Assembly: GCA_013816845.1 (NCBI GenBank)
Contig: JACDDU010000001.1
Location: 62,001-126,000 of the forward strand
Direction: 5' to 3'
Length of the DNA stretch: 64,000 nt
Origin: Gammaproteobacteria bacterium
Lineage (GTDB): Bacteria; Pseudomonadota; Gammaproteobacteria; DSM-16500
The notes below the pieces were generated by a model. It made no database searches. It was not told the origin of the DNA and saw only the letters and a list, made by a program, of their open reading frames with translations. Positions 8,727-17,799 of this stretch are shown here, piece by piece (the stretch's first letter is position 1; every line of letters begins with the position of its first letter). The position numbers were made by a program, and so were the translations under genes.

Positions 8727-10766
8727 TTAAATATGCAGTGCTTTAATAAGAAGGACTTTTCGTTTAACCCATTTGTTAGAGCCATAGCCCACAGGTACAG
8801 TAGTTTCTAATAGTTTCCATTGCCAGTGTTTTAATACGTCAGGATTTGGAAAAATAAGTTGAATATCAATCTCTAATTCACGGTTATTCGCCCGGTAAAG
8901 CCAACTGTAAGACCTGGGAACCAGACTGACTGTTCCTACCCATAATTTCGCTTGAGTGGGTTCAAGGTATCGATTGGAATCCCATAACCGAATAACAACC
9001 ATACGTTTTGGAGATTCTAAAAACCGCGTTAAAATCAACTCAGGCCGGTTATCTAAGTATTGAGGTGAAATCATCGGTAAATATTGTGTACTACTAATGT
9101 CTGTAATGCGATGTATCGTGCTGCCTAAATTTCTTGCTGGCGGTTTTGACCATCCAGCTAAAAAAAGACTATCACGAATTTCGGCGAGATCGCCTGCCCA
9201 TTCAAGATTAATGCGCTGTGATGGAAAGCCAAACAGGCTCACTTGATAAGCGGGTAAATTGCCATTCCGCAGCCACCATTCAGCACCATTTACAGCGATG
9301 GGAGGCATTTGGTCTTGGCGGTAAGCTTGTGCTAAGGTCGCGAAACGTATGTGATGATACCAAGAAAAACTTATAGCTAAAGTAACTAAGATAATGAAGA
9401 GAATTTTTAAAGACGGAATAGCCCGTTCCGGTTGGCGTTGATAAGAGATCGCAACCACAGTTAAAATCGCGGTTCCCATTAACCAACCCGCCAGCACATC
9501 CGTAAACCAATGGGCACCGAGATAAAGTCTTGATATGCTAATCGCCATCGCCAAGATAAAGGGCACTACATACAAAAGCCCACGAAATTTAGTCTTTATG
9601 GCATACACTAAGAGCCACGTTAAACCAAGATAAGTTGTTACTGCTGCGGTTGCATGGCCGCTAGGCATAGAAAAAGTTTCAATGGATTGAATGAGCCCCC
9701 AAGGTCTGGGAATAGAAATAAGATGTTTTACAACAAAAACTGAACTTGCGGTTAAGAATCCGAGTAAAAAGACATGCGCCGCTGCTCTAACGCGTCGCAT
9801 CAAAATTAAGCTGGCAATCACCACGATGTAGATGGGTAAGATGACATTTTTTTGTCCCAGCAAAGTAATGTTAATCATCAATGCATCGAGGGCTGCACTT
9901 CTTAATGATAGTCCCCTAAAAAAATGAAAAGTAACATCATTGACCAGAAGGTTTTGTGCACCAACTAGTTTTACGTAAGTCAGTAAAGAGATAAGTAAAA
10001 TGCAAGTTAGTAGAAAAAGTAAGGCAAGACTAAATTGTCCATAGGTTTTACTAGCATCATAGTGCTTTAAAATGACGGTTGTCGGAGAGAGATAGCGAGA
10101 ATTTTGCAGTTTTCGCCATAATTTAGTTTGCACCATATTAATTCGATCTTTCAGTAACATGGTTAATTTAATTAATAGCCAGAAGCATAAAATAGTAAAG
10201 AGGAGTAAAAATAGAAAAACTAAAATAACGTGGACCGCAATGTCGGGCGGTAATTCAAGTGAAGCGGCTCCAAGTAAAATTCCGGGTAACATATAGGCAG
10301 GTGCCCAACCAATGGCCGAGGCCACATTAGCTAGGGTAAACTGAAAAGGTTTCATTCCCAGCATCCCGGCTACGAGCGGGACAAGGGCACGCACTGGCCC
10401 AACAAATCGACCGATGAAGACACTCATGACGCCATATTTATGGACAAAGGCTTCACCTTTGTCGAGGACGTAAGGATTGGTGCGAAAGGGCCACATGCTT
10501 TTAATACGATCTTTAAAATAATGACCCATCCAATAACTAATGCCATCTCCTACAATGGCGCCTAGAGTGGCCCATAAAATAGTAGGACCCAGGGGAATGA
10601 CACCCGCACCCGCGAGTGTACCAATGGCAGTCATGGTGATCGAACCGGGAACAATGGTGCCAATAATGGCGACCGATTCGGCCGCAGAAATAAGAAAGGT
10701 TGCAAGACCTGCCCATTCCGGATTGGCATTTAGCCATTGTAATAGCGGACTAACGAAATCCGACAT
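8727..10766 (-). CDS. DedA / PAP2 phosphatase / LssY-like fusion membrane protein
   Basis: This 679-residue polytopic protein joins three modules. Residues 1-205 are a DedA/SNARE-associated domain with the motif FIGRFVGPVRALVPLVAG (117-134). Residues 240-450 are a PAP2 lipid phosphatase with all three catalytic motifs: K347...RP355 (KHLISIPRP), PSGH 368-371, and SRLYLGAHWFTD 412-423. Residues 490-679 form a soluble C-terminal region of the LssY type known from the Legionella lss locus. Likely activity is dephosphorylation or transport of an isoprenyl- or phosphatidyl-phosphate at the inner membrane. The start ATG overlaps the lipA stop (TAATG), indicating translational coupling. Confidence 0.92.
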   Translation of the reverse strand: MSDFVSPLLQWLNANPEWAGLATFLISAAESVAIIGTIVPGSITMTAIGTLAGAGVIPLGPTILWATLGAIVGDGISYWMGHYFKDRIKSMWPFRTNPYVLDKGEAFVHKYGVMSVFIGRFVGPVRALVPLVAGMLGMKPFQFTLANVASAIGWAPAYMLPGILLGAASLELPPDIAVHVILVFLFLLLFTILCFWLLIKLTMLLKDRINMVQTKLWRKLQNSRYLSPTTVILKHYDASKTYGQFSLALLFLLTCILLISLLTYVKLVGAQNLLVNDVTFHFFRGLSLRSAALDALMINITLLGQKNVILPIYIVVIASLILMRRVRAAAHVFLLGFLTASSVFVVKHLISIPRPWGLIQSIETFSMPSGHATAAVTTYLGLTWLLVYAIKTKFRGLLYVVPFILAMAISISRLYLGAHWFTDVLAGWLMGTAILTVVAISYQRQPERAIPSLKILFIILVTLAISFSWYHHIRFATLAQAYRQDQMPPIAVNGAEWWLRNGNLPAYQVSLFGFPSQRINLEWAGDLAEIRDSLFLAGWSKPPARNLGSTIHRITDISSTQYLPMISPQYLDNRPELILTRFLESPKRMVVIRLWDSNRYLEPTQAKLWVGTVSLVPRSYSWLYRANNRELEIDIQLIFPNPDVLKHWQWKLLETTVPVGYGSNKWVKRKVLLIKALHI

Positions 10767-11710
10767 TAACTAACCTCTTCTCCCGCAGCTTGTTTATCAG
10801 CATGATAGGAAGACCTGACAAGTGGACCACTGGCAACATTGTTAAATCCTAGCTTTTTAGCAAAATCGGCAAAGGCTTTAAATTCAAGGGGTGTCACATA
10901 GCGTAAAACGGGTAAATGGAATTTACTGGGTTGTAGGTACTGGCCCAATGTCACCATTTCCACATCATGATTGCGCAAATCTTGCAAAACTTGTTCAACT
11001 TCTGCATTAGTTTCTCCTAACCCCAGCATCACACCTGATTTAGTTGGAATATGAGGGAAGCGCTTTTTAAAAGCTTGGAGCAATTGTAACGAATGCTGAT
11101 AATCGGATCCGGGACGCGCTTGTTTGTAGAGACGAGCGACAGTTTCAATATTATGGTTAAAGACATCGGGTAGATCAGTTGCTGTCGCGTCTAATGCAGC
11201 CTCCATTCTTCCACGGTAATCCGGGACAAGGGTTTCAATTTTAATGGTAGGGTTTTGTTCACGAATGGCTTTAATGCATGCTGAAAAATGACTTGCTCCG
11301 CCGTCGCGTAAATCATCACGATCAACAGAAGTCACGACAACGTATTTTAATTGCATTTTAGCAATCGTCGAGGCGAGATGCGCCGGTTCATTAAGGTCCA
11401 GGGGATCGGGACGACCGTGGGCAACGTCACAAAAACTACAGCGTCGCGTACATTTATCACCCATAATCATAAAAGTTGCGGTGCCATGCGTGAAACATTC
11501 TGGCAGATTAGGACAGGAAGCTTCCTCACAAACCGTGACTAGTTTGTTTTCGCGGAGGAGAGCTTTAAGGTCGTTAACTTTTGAGGATGCGGGTAATCGA
11601 ATTCTAATCCATTCTGGTTTACGTAAAAGCGTCTCGGAAGGCACGATTTTAATCGGAATACGTGCAAGTTTCTCTGCACCTTTTTGTTTGTTGTTTGTTT
11701 TAATTTCCAT
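10766..11710 (-). CDS. lipA: Lipoyl synthase
   Basis: This radical-SAM enzyme inserts two sulfurs into protein-bound octanoate to make the lipoyl cofactor. Seen: the auxiliary cluster ligands Cys61, Cys66 and Cys72 ([12 protein letters not shown]) and the radical-SAM cluster CxxxCxxC at Cys87, Cys91 and Cys94, plus the C-terminal [11 protein letters not shown], whose RSSY supplies the serine ligand of the auxiliary cluster. At 314 residues it is full length. It lies downstream of lipB in the dacA-ybeD-lipB-lipA order familiar from many gammaproteobacteria. Its targets (2-oxoacid dehydrogenase E2 proteins, GcvH) are not in this window. Confidence 0.97.
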   Translation of the reverse strand: MEIKTNNKQKGAEKLARIPIKIVPSETLLRKPEWIRIRLPASSKVNDLKALLRENKLVTVCEEASCPNLPECFTHGTATFMIMGDKCTRRCSFCDVAHGRPDPLDLNEPAHLASTIAKMQLKYVVVTSVDRDDLRDGGASHFSACIKAIREQNPTIKIETLVPDYRGRMEAALDATATDLPDVFNHNIETVARLYKQARPGSDYQHSLQLLQAFKKRFPHIPTKSGVMLGLGETNAEVEQVLQDLRNHDVEMVTLGQYLQPSKFHLPVLRYVTPLEFKAFADFAKKLGFNNVASGPLVRSSYHADKQAAGEEVS

Positions 11711-11816
11711 TACTCGGGCCCAACATTGTCAAGATTGATGATGCATTATACTCGTTTGCAAGCTTAAAACAGGTAGCGTGCTTGCTTCAATGATTAAAAT
11801 GTGAAACGTAAAACAT

Positions 11817-12527
11817 TTAATCACAGCGAATTCCATACTGATAGTCTAAATGCTTCAATAGAAAAGGATAAAGTACGCTCGCTATATTTTGAGTATCTTC
11901 AGCTTTTTGGGTGTGTAGCGCTAAGGTTGTCATTTGTAAATTAGCAAAGCCACAGGGATTGATCTGACTAAAAGGCGCCAAATCGAGATCAATGTTGAAA
12001 GCAAGGCCATGATAGGCACAGCCTCGCTTAATGCGAAGACCAATGGATGCTATTTTTCTATGCTCTGCCAAATAAATTCCAGGGGCTTCACGCTTTGCAA
12101 ATGCTGTAATTGATAAAGTTTGAAGAAAATCAATTATGGTAAGTTCAAGGTTACTAACTAAGTCTCGAATCGAAAATTTCTTTCTTTTCAGATCCATCAA
12201 AATGTAAATCATTAATTGGCCGGGACCATGGTAAGTTACTTGGCCGCCTCGGTCGGTTTTAACAATCGGAATGTCGCCTGGATTTAAAATGTGTTCAGGT
12301 TTGCCATTTTGCCCTTGGGTATAAACCGGTTCATGTTCCAATAACCAAATTTCATCGATGGTATCGCTATCACGCATTTGGGTAAATGCTTTCATGGCAT
12401 CCCAAGTCTTCAGATAGTTTTGAGAACCTAACCAACGAACGTTCACTATTTGGCTTGGCACAGGTGCCGACAGCATGGGCTGCGGTACAGTGTTGATGGC
12501 TTGATATGACGCAGGATGCGTACTCAT
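11817..12527 (-). CDS. lipB: Octanoyl-[acyl carrier protein]:protein octanoyltransferase
   Basis: It transfers octanoate from ACP to the lipoyl domains, feeding LipA. Seen: the LipB signatures RGGQVTYHGPGQLMIY, the lysine motif KIASIGLRI that positions the acyl group, and the catalytic cysteine in INPCGF. At 236 residues it is slightly longer than the E. coli protein because of an N-terminal extension; Met18 could be an alternative start. The ATG overlaps the ybeD stop by four bases (ATGA), so the two are translationally coupled. A gap of about 105 bp separates it from lipA. Confidence 0.95.
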   Translation of the reverse strand: MSTHPASYQAINTVPQPMLSAPVPSQIVNVRWLGSQNYLKTWDAMKAFTQMRDSDTIDEIWLLEHEPVYTQGQNGKPEHILNPGDIPIVKTDRGGQVTYHGPGQLMIYILMDLKRKKFSIRDLVSNLELTIIDFLQTLSITAFAKREAPGIYLAEHRKIASIGLRIKRGCAYHGLAFNIDLDLAPFSQINPCGFANLQMTTLALHTQKAEDTQNIASVLYPFLLKHLDYQYGIRCD

Positions 12528-12805
12528 AAAGCCATCAAAACAATAGGCGATGAAGAAAGATCCTGATAAATACGATCCAATTGTGGTTTTGAATCAACAT
12601 ACACAGTAATACTTAGAGCAATATATTTACTATTTTCACTCTTACGCGCTGTCAATGAATGTTTGTCTGGATGTGTTAAATGTTTCTTGATCATCGCTAA
12701 GATTGTTTTCTCGAATTCATCCGTGTTTGCACCAAACACTTTAATCGTAAAATCACAAGGAAACTTGATTAACGATTCTTGAGAAATGTCTTTATCATCA
12801 TTCAT
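12524..12805 (-). CDS. ybeD: YbeD/DUF493 family protein
   Basis: This small cytoplasmic protein of 93 residues belongs to the YbeD/UPF0250 family, an ACT-like alpha/beta fold of unknown biochemical role. Seen: the family opening IKFPCDFTIKVFGANTDEFE and the closing VDSKPQLDRIYQDLSSSPIVLMAL, both characteristic. Its place between dacA and lipB is conserved across gammaproteobacteria and supports the call. It is coupled to lipB by an ATGA overlap and lies 14 bp after dacA. Confidence 0.88.
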   Translation of the reverse strand: MNDDKDISQESLIKFPCDFTIKVFGANTDEFEKTILAMIKKHLTHPDKHSLTARKSENSKYIALSITVYVDSKPQLDRIYQDLSSSPIVLMAL

Positions 12806-12819
12806 AAACGGGTAAACCT

Positions 12820-14052
12820 CTAACCAGTATTAACTTTATCATCGGATGATTTAGAAAAATATTTATGAATTTTCATTTTCACTGAATCAGATGCGCGACG
12901 CCAAACATTCCCCTGCGGATCCGTTTCCAATGCAACAAGCGGGGTTTGGGCAATGATTTGATTATTAATACTTACATTAAGCGTACCGCAAGATTGCCCT
13001 TTATTAACCGGCGCGCGTAAAGGATTGTTTAACTGCATATTAGCTTGCAGTCGTTTGTACTGACCGGTTGGAACGGTCACGTATAAATCTTCGTTCAAAC
13101 CCAAGGGAATTTCCGATTGTGCGCCTTGCCAGACTCGGGCAGTCGTTAACGAAGCCCCAGCATTGTAAAGCTTATGGGTTTCGTAAAAACGGAAGCCATA
13201 AGTAAGTAGGCGAATGGAATCTTCGTTGCGAGATTGGTCGGAAGGCTCGCCCAGCACCACGCTAATTAATCGCATTCCATCTTTTTTAGCTGAGGAAACT
13301 AGACAAAAACCGGCTTCATTAGTGTGGCCTGTCTTCAAACCGTCGGCGTATTGATAGCGCCACAACAAACGGTTTCGATTTGGCTGTCGAACGCCATTAT
13401 ACGTTAACCATTTTTCAGAATAGTAACCATAATCTTCGGGAAAATTTCTAATATAGGATTGGGTCAAAATAGCTAAATCCCGGGCAGTAGAGTAATGGTC
13501 GGGATTGGGTAAGCCCGTGCTATCCATAAAGTGGCTGTCATTCATTCCTAAAAGTTTGGCTTGTTGATTCATAATAGCGGTGAAAGCTTCTTCCGTCCCT
13601 GCAATGTGTTCTGCCATGGCGACGGTTGCATCATTTCCCGATCCCACAACGATGCCTTTGACTAAATCTTTAACAGGAACTTCTTCCCCGGCCTTAATAA
13701 ACATCCGTGACCCTTCAGTTTTCCAAGCTTTTGTACTAACGCGTACTTTGTCATCAAGTTTAATTTGCCCATTCTTAAGTGCTGTCGAAATGATGTACAT
13801 GGTCATGAGTTTCGTTAAGCTTGCCGGGGGTAGACGTGTATCGGCAGCCTTTTGGGCAATAATTTTACCGCTCGTTGCATCAAGGAGCATATAAGCATTG
13901 GCGTCAATATTGGGAGCGCTCGGGGTGAAGGAAGGTTGCTGAGGTTGGGTAGGAATCGGAATAACTGGATTAGCATTAAGCGGAAGCGCAGATAAAAATA
14001 AGCTTATAAGCGCAAAGGATAACGTCATTTTATTAAAAAATTTCGCTTGCAT
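12820..14052 (-). CDS. dacA: D-alanyl-D-alanine carboxypeptidase (PBP5/6 type)
   Basis: It trims the terminal D-Ala from peptidoglycan pentapeptides in the periplasm. Seen: a signal peptide (residues 1-27, LSFALISLFLSALPLNA), the serine nucleophile motif SLTK at 78-81, SGN at 138-140, and KTG at 240-242, followed by the C-terminal beta-rich domain of class C low-mass PBPs. The last residues (SVKMKIHKYFSKSSDD) form a short amphipathic tail of the kind that anchors PBP5 to the inner membrane. A proline-rich linker (residues 28-46) follows the signal peptide. It is first in the dacA-ybeD-lipB-lipA run. Confidence 0.95.
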   Translation of the reverse strand: MQAKFFNKMTLSFALISLFLSALPLNANPVIPIPTQPQQPSFTPSAPNIDANAYMLLDATSGKIIAQKAADTRLPPASLTKLMTMYIISTALKNGQIKLDDKVRVSTKAWKTEGSRMFIKAGEEVPVKDLVKGIVVGSGNDATVAMAEHIAGTEEAFTAIMNQQAKLLGMNDSHFMDSTGLPNPDHYSTARDLAILTQSYIRNFPEDYGYYSEKWLTYNGVRQPNRNRLLWRYQYADGLKTGHTNEAGFCLVSSAKKDGMRLISVVLGEPSDQSRNEDSIRLLTYGFRFYETHKLYNAGASLTTARVWQGAQSEIPLGLNEDLYVTVPTGQYKRLQANMQLNNPLRAPVNKGQSCGTLNVSINNQIIAQTPLVALETDPQGNVWRRASDSVKMKIHKYFSKSSDDKVNTG

Positions 14053-14114
14053 GCTGATTACCTTATTATGAAAGATTTAAGCGTGATGTGATGTTCAAAG
14101 TTTAGCAAAATTAT

Positions 14115-14204
14115 TTATCTACCGGCTATAGTTAAAGCTAGATTTTTTAAGTCTTTAGCGATATCCTTACCGCCAGATTCAGCACTCGTTCGTTTTCGTA
14201 TCAT
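14115..14204 (-). CDS. Candidate 29-residue small protein
   Basis: A short reading frame (MIRKRTSAESGGKDIAKDLK, then NLALTIAGR) starts at ATG 14204 directly behind a very strong ribosome site, AGGGAGGG with six bases of spacing, and ends at TAA 14115. The product is basic with a helical C-terminal half. It lies between dacA and the divergent ComEA-like gene. I know no family for it. The strength and spacing of the ribosome site are the only positive evidence; without comparison it could be a chance frame. Confidence 0.4.
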   Translation of the reverse strand: MIRKRTSAESGGKDIAKDLKNLALTIAGR

Positions 14205-14283
14205 CTTTACCCTCCCTTTCAAAAAGTTCCATTCCCCAGTTTGTTTAATTAACTTAACTTTTTAAATCCTTTAGGAGAAATTT

Positions 14284-14619
14284 ATGCGATTTTACCACGT
14301 TTTTGTGGCAATCTTATTTTTGTTTCCATACCATTTTAGCTTTGCAGCCGGTGTTTCATCTCTTGAGACCAAGAAGCCGACATCCGTCCAAACCCAACCG
14401 GTAGTTTCACCCAAACCTGTTAATATTAATCAAGCGCCTGAAGAAGACTTGATGCGTATAACAGGTATGACGAAATCGAAAGCTAAATCGATTATTGCTT
14501 ATCGGAATAAACAAGGCCAATTCGCAACGCTTGATGATTTAAGTAAAGTAAAAGGGTTTAAACGCGTCAAACCCGATAAGCTGCAAGCGATGGTGCAGCA
14601 AATGACCTTGAAGTCATAA
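14284..14619 (+). CDS. ComEA-like helix-hairpin-helix DNA-binding protein
   Basis: This 111-residue protein has a signal peptide (residues 1-21, ending FSFA), a short proline/threonine-rich linker, and a ComEA-type double helix-hairpin-helix domain (VNINQAPEEDLMRITGMTK, then AKSIIAYRNKQGQFATLDDL). Such proteins bind DNA without sequence specificity in the periplasm and help DNA uptake during natural transformation; short forms of unknown role also exist. RBS is TAGGAGAAATTT just before ATG. No other competence gene is nearby, so a transformation role is inferred from the domain alone. Confidence 0.82.
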   Translation: MRFYHVFVAILFLFPYHFSFAAGVSSLETKKPTSVQTQPVVSPKPVNINQAPEEDLMRITGMTKSKAKSIIAYRNKQGQFATLDDLSKVKGFKRVKPDKLQAMVQQMTLKS

Positions 14620-14684
14620 TATATAATATTTTATTCACGTCCGTTTTTGGGGCGATGTAGAATAATTGGAATATTTATTCCTAC

Positions 14685-14732
14685 AGCAAGCTATTCCTGG
14701 GAATGCAATACCTCACTTGGGAGTAGCTTGTT
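14685..14732. repeat. Imperfect inverted repeat, possible terminator
   Basis: AGCAAGCTATTCC and GGGAGTAGCTTGTT can pair over about 13 bases with G-T wobbles around a 21-base loop. It lies between the convergent ComEA-like gene and the first glycosyltransferase gene and may end either transcript. Confidence 0.4.
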
Positions 14733-14771
14733 AAGGTAATTTGAGACGTAAAGTACGAGCGAATTAATCAT

Positions 14772-15959
14772 TTAATGCGCAGCTATGTTTTGATAGTGTG
14801 TAATAATTTGCTGGATGGTTGTTTCATTATCAATGAGCTTTTGAATCTTTGCGTAACCTGCTAATCCAAAAGGCTTGATAGTTTCCGGATGATCAGCAAG
14901 CCAAATAATTTTTTTTGCGAGCGAACCCACTTCGCTTGGATCGAATATCAATCCGGTTACCCCCTCTTCAATTAACCAAGTCGGGGATCCGCGATTGGAG
15001 CCAATGACAGGACGGCCCTGTAACATACTATCCATCATGATTAATCCAAAAGCTTCCATCCATACACTGGGGAAAATAACCGCGCAAGCACGTTGGTAAT
15101 AATCATTTAAACAAGGTTGCCAGCCAATTAAATGAATATTTTTTTGCATTTTTAAAGCGTGAATCAGTTTTTTTAATTTACCCTTACTCGCTCCTTCGCC
15201 CGCAATAGTTAATTTTAAAAACGGCCTTGATTGATAAGCTTGCGCAAACTCTTTAACTAATTGAAAAATCCCTTTGTGTGCACCTAATTGACCGGCAAAG
15301 AAAAAATGGTTGGGTTCAATTAAGTTAAATTGTGGGAGACCCAAATTTTTTTTAAACGGTGGAATATAATGAGGTTGGGAAAATTGATGATGTGTTAAAT
15401 AAGTAACGAGTTCAGGAGAAGGTGCAAAACACAACTGGACAAACTTTTTTTGTAAATATTGCGTGAGCACATGAACACAGGTTTGGGCTAAGTAAATTAT
15501 TCGATTAAATTTAACTTGATGTTGCCAAAAACAAGCCCTGCGCCAACCCGTCGCGCAAGGTCTTAAATCACGATGGATATTGTGTGCAGTTGGACAAACC
15601 GCACCATAGTCATGGATGGTTTGAATGACGCGATAATGTCGCAACGCTAAAAAAAGTGTGAAAGTATATTGCTTCACATTATGTAAATGGATGACATCGG
15701 GCTGCACAGCTTTAATGAATTGACGGATACGAAAATAAACCAGAGGATGAAAGACGATTTGCCATAAAAGGCGCTTTATGTTTGATTGGATTTTTTTGAG
15801 AATTAGTGTTGTTGGAGAATGACTGGGTTTCTCGCCAAATCCCAACGAGAAAATAGCTAAAGTTGGTTCAGCTTCAAGTCGTTTTTTAAGCTCAAAAAAA
15901 TAATTTTCCGCGCCTCCTGCACTTAATGAATAATTATCCGTAATCAACAACACTTTCAT
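14772..15959 (-). CDS. Glycosyltransferase family 4 (GT-B fold)
   Basis: This 395-residue protein is a probable cytoplasmic sugar transferase marking the left edge of the polysaccharide locus. Seen: the N-terminal GGAENYF acceptor-domain motif, then the C-terminal donor domain with FFFAGQLGAHKGI, and the block EAFGLIMMDSMLQGRPVIGSN, in which the usual E-x7-E ends in Asp rather than Glu. The middle part carries a cysteine-rich insertion (residues about 130-175, PTAHNIHRDLRPCATGWRRA) seen in several family 4 enzymes. Donor and acceptor cannot be told. It is divergent from the 4,6-dehydratase-like gene across 195 bp. Confidence 0.85.
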   Translation of the reverse strand: MKVLLITDNYSLSAGGAENYFFELKKRLEAEPTLAIFSLGFGEKPSHSPTTLILKKIQSNIKRLLWQIVFHPLVYFRIRQFIKAVQPDVIHLHNVKQYTFTLFLALRHYRVIQTIHDYGAVCPTAHNIHRDLRPCATGWRRACFWQHQVKFNRIIYLAQTCVHVLTQYLQKKFVQLCFAPSPELVTYLTHHQFSQPHYIPPFKKNLGLPQFNLIEPNHFFFAGQLGAHKGIFQLVKEFAQAYQSRPFLKLTIAGEGASKGKLKKLIHALKMQKNIHLIGWQPCLNDYYQRACAVIFPSVWMEAFGLIMMDSMLQGRPVIGSNRGSPTWLIEEGVTGLIFDPSEVGSLAKKIIWLADHPETIKPFGLAGYAKIQKLIDNETTIQQIITHYQNIAAH

Positions 15960-16154
15960 ACCATGCAGCAGCTATATTTGACTTTATTGAGCTTTAAGAT
16001 ACAGTAAGTCCCCATTGATCGCCATACGTCTAAAACGATTGAAATTTGTTTCCTGATACTCATATTAGCGGTTCTATTATCACGAGAGACGCACAGCGGC
16101 CTGCGTTGAGTATTTTTTAGGCGCTCAATTGAGTTCGTCTACTTAAGGAGTGTT

Positions 16155-17171
16155 ATGACCAAACAATGTGCATTAATTACCGGTATTACAGGAATGGTCG
16201 GTTCACATTTAGCGGATTATCTGCTCGCTCATACGGATTGGGATATTGTGGGAATGTGCCGCTGGCGTAGCCCTTTAGATAATATTGCTCATCTTATTCC
16301 GCAAATAAATCGTCGTGAGCGTATTCGCCTTATATATGGAGATTTGCGTGATTCATCTTCAATTGATTACGTCATTAAAGATGCAAAGCCCGATTATGTT
16401 TTTCATCTTGCTGCACAAAGTTTTCCGCAAACCAGTTTTACCAGTCCGCTTGATACTTATGAAACTAATATTCAAGGCACATCGCGTGTCTTAGAGGCAC
16501 TTCGTCATCATCGCCCTGATGCTGTTATCCATATTTGTGCATCGTCAGAAGTCTTTGGTCGCGTACCTAAAGAAAAATTGCCCATTCACGAAGATTGCAC
16601 TTTTCATCCTGCTTCTCCTTATGCCATTTCAAAAGTTGGCACCGATTTAGTCGGGCGTTTTTATGCTGAAGCTTACCAAATGAAAGTTATGTCAACACGT
16701 ATGTTTACTCATACAGGTCCGCGTCGCGGCGATGTTTTTGCTGAATCAACATTTGCAAAACAAATTGCTATGATTGAAAAAGATCTTATTCCACCGGTTG
16801 TCAAAGTTGGTAATTTGAATTCATTGCGTACTATTGCAGATGTGCGTGATGCAGTTCGTGCTTATCATCTATTAGTTACGCACAACCCTATTGGCGGGGA
16901 ATTTTATAATATCGGCGGAACTTTTAGTTGTACCATTAGCGAAGTCTTAAATTATTTAATTGCAGCCTCACCCAAAAAAGATCACATTAAAATTGAAATA
17001 GATCCGGAACGTTTACGTCCCATTGATGCTGATTTGCAAGTCCCTGATACACGTAAGTTTGAAAAACACACAGGCTGGAAACCCGAAATTCCTTTTGAGC
17101 AAACCATGTTAGATTTGCTAGATTATTGGCGCGGGCGAATTAACCAATCAGCCTCATATTTAGTGCGGTAA
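16155..17171 (+). CDS. GDP-mannose (or GDP-heptose) 4,6-dehydratase-like SDR
   Basis: This 338-residue extended short-chain dehydrogenase belongs to the GMD/RMD group. Seen: the NAD(P) site GITGMVGSHL (residues 9-18), the serine region CASSEVFG, the catalytic YAISK, the GDP-sugar motif RMFTHTGPRRGD, and a C-terminal RPIDADLQVPDTRKFEKHTG block typical of GDP-mannose dehydratases and their reductase relatives. It would oxidise C4 and dehydrate C6 of a GDP-sugar, or reduce the 4-keto product. Placed directly before gmhA and hddC, its substrate may be GDP-heptose (DmhA-like) rather than GDP-mannose; that is inference. RBS AAGGAG lies just ahead of the ATG. Confidence 0.8.
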   Translation: MTKQCALITGITGMVGSHLADYLLAHTDWDIVGMCRWRSPLDNIAHLIPQINRRERIRLIYGDLRDSSSIDYVIKDAKPDYVFHLAAQSFPQTSFTSPLDTYETNIQGTSRVLEALRHHRPDAVIHICASSEVFGRVPKEKLPIHEDCTFHPASPYAISKVGTDLVGRFYAEAYQMKVMSTRMFTHTGPRRGDVFAESTFAKQIAMIEKDLIPPVVKVGNLNSLRTIADVRDAVRAYHLLVTHNPIGGEFYNIGGTFSCTISEVLNYLIAASPKKDHIKIEIDPERLRPIDADLQVPDTRKFEKHTGWKPEIPFEQTMLDLLDYWRGRINQSASYLVR

Positions 17172-17181
17172 GGAGAATCAT

Positions 17182-17799
17182 ATGGATCATTTTATTCAGG
17201 AAGAAATGCAAAAACTGACTTCATTATTATTACAAATGCAAAATGATGAACATTTAATAGCAATGATTCGTAGCATCGTCAACCGTTGCACGAAAGCATT
17301 ACAGTCAGGCAACAAAATTTTATTTGCTGGCAATGGTGGTAGCGCTGCTGATGCGCAACATTTAGCCGCAGAATTAGTCAGCCGCCTGCGCTACAATCGA
17401 CCCGGACTTGCAGCGATTGCATTAACAACGGATACCTCTTCATTAACTGCAATTGGAAATGATTATGGATTTGAAACTATTTTTTCTCGCCAAATTGAAG
17501 CTATCGGCCGAGCGGGAGATGTTTTTATTGGTATTTCAACATCTGGCAAATCGCCTAATATCCTGCGCGCACTTGATGTTGCCCGCGAAAGTAAACTAAC
17601 CACCATTGGCTTTACGGGTGCGCAAACACCGCTGTTGCAATCACGCTGTGATTTAGTTTTGAATATTCCCTCGCGTGAAACGCAAAAGATTCAAGAGTGT
17701 CATATTATGTTTGGTCACATCATTTGCGCCATGATTGAAGATGCTATGTTTGGTGAAGCTTATGATCCGATGCGTAAAAAAGCGGAAGAAGTTGCATAA
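17182..17799 (+). CDS. gmhA: Sedoheptulose-7-phosphate isomerase (SIS domain)
   Basis: It converts sedoheptulose 7-phosphate to D-glycero-D-manno-heptose 7-phosphate, the first step to nucleotide-activated heptose. Seen: a single SIS domain of 205 residues with the phosphate/substrate loop AGNGGSAADAQH (49-60), metal/catalytic His60 and Glu64, and SGKSPN further on, plus the family ending CHIMFGHIICAMIE. Its stop overlaps the ATG of hddC (TAATG), so both are translated together; this points to the GDP-alpha-heptose branch rather than the ADP-beta-heptose core branch. Heptose then probably enters the O-chain. Confidence 0.87.
   Translation: MDHFIQEEMQKLTSLLLQMQNDEHLIAMIRSIVNRCTKALQSGNKILFAGNGGSAADAQHLAAELVSRLRYNRPGLAAIALTTDTSSLTAIGNDYGFETIFSRQIEAIGRAGDVFIGISTSGKSPNILRALDVARESKLTTIGFTGAQTPLLQSRCDLVLNIPSRETQKIQECHIMFGHIICAMIEDAMFGEAYDPMRKKAEEVA

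Noticed and set aside
10540-10773. Plus-strand open frame inside the DedA domain
   Set aside because: It is a shadow of the real gene on the opposite strand; composition and lack of a ribosome site show it is not coding.
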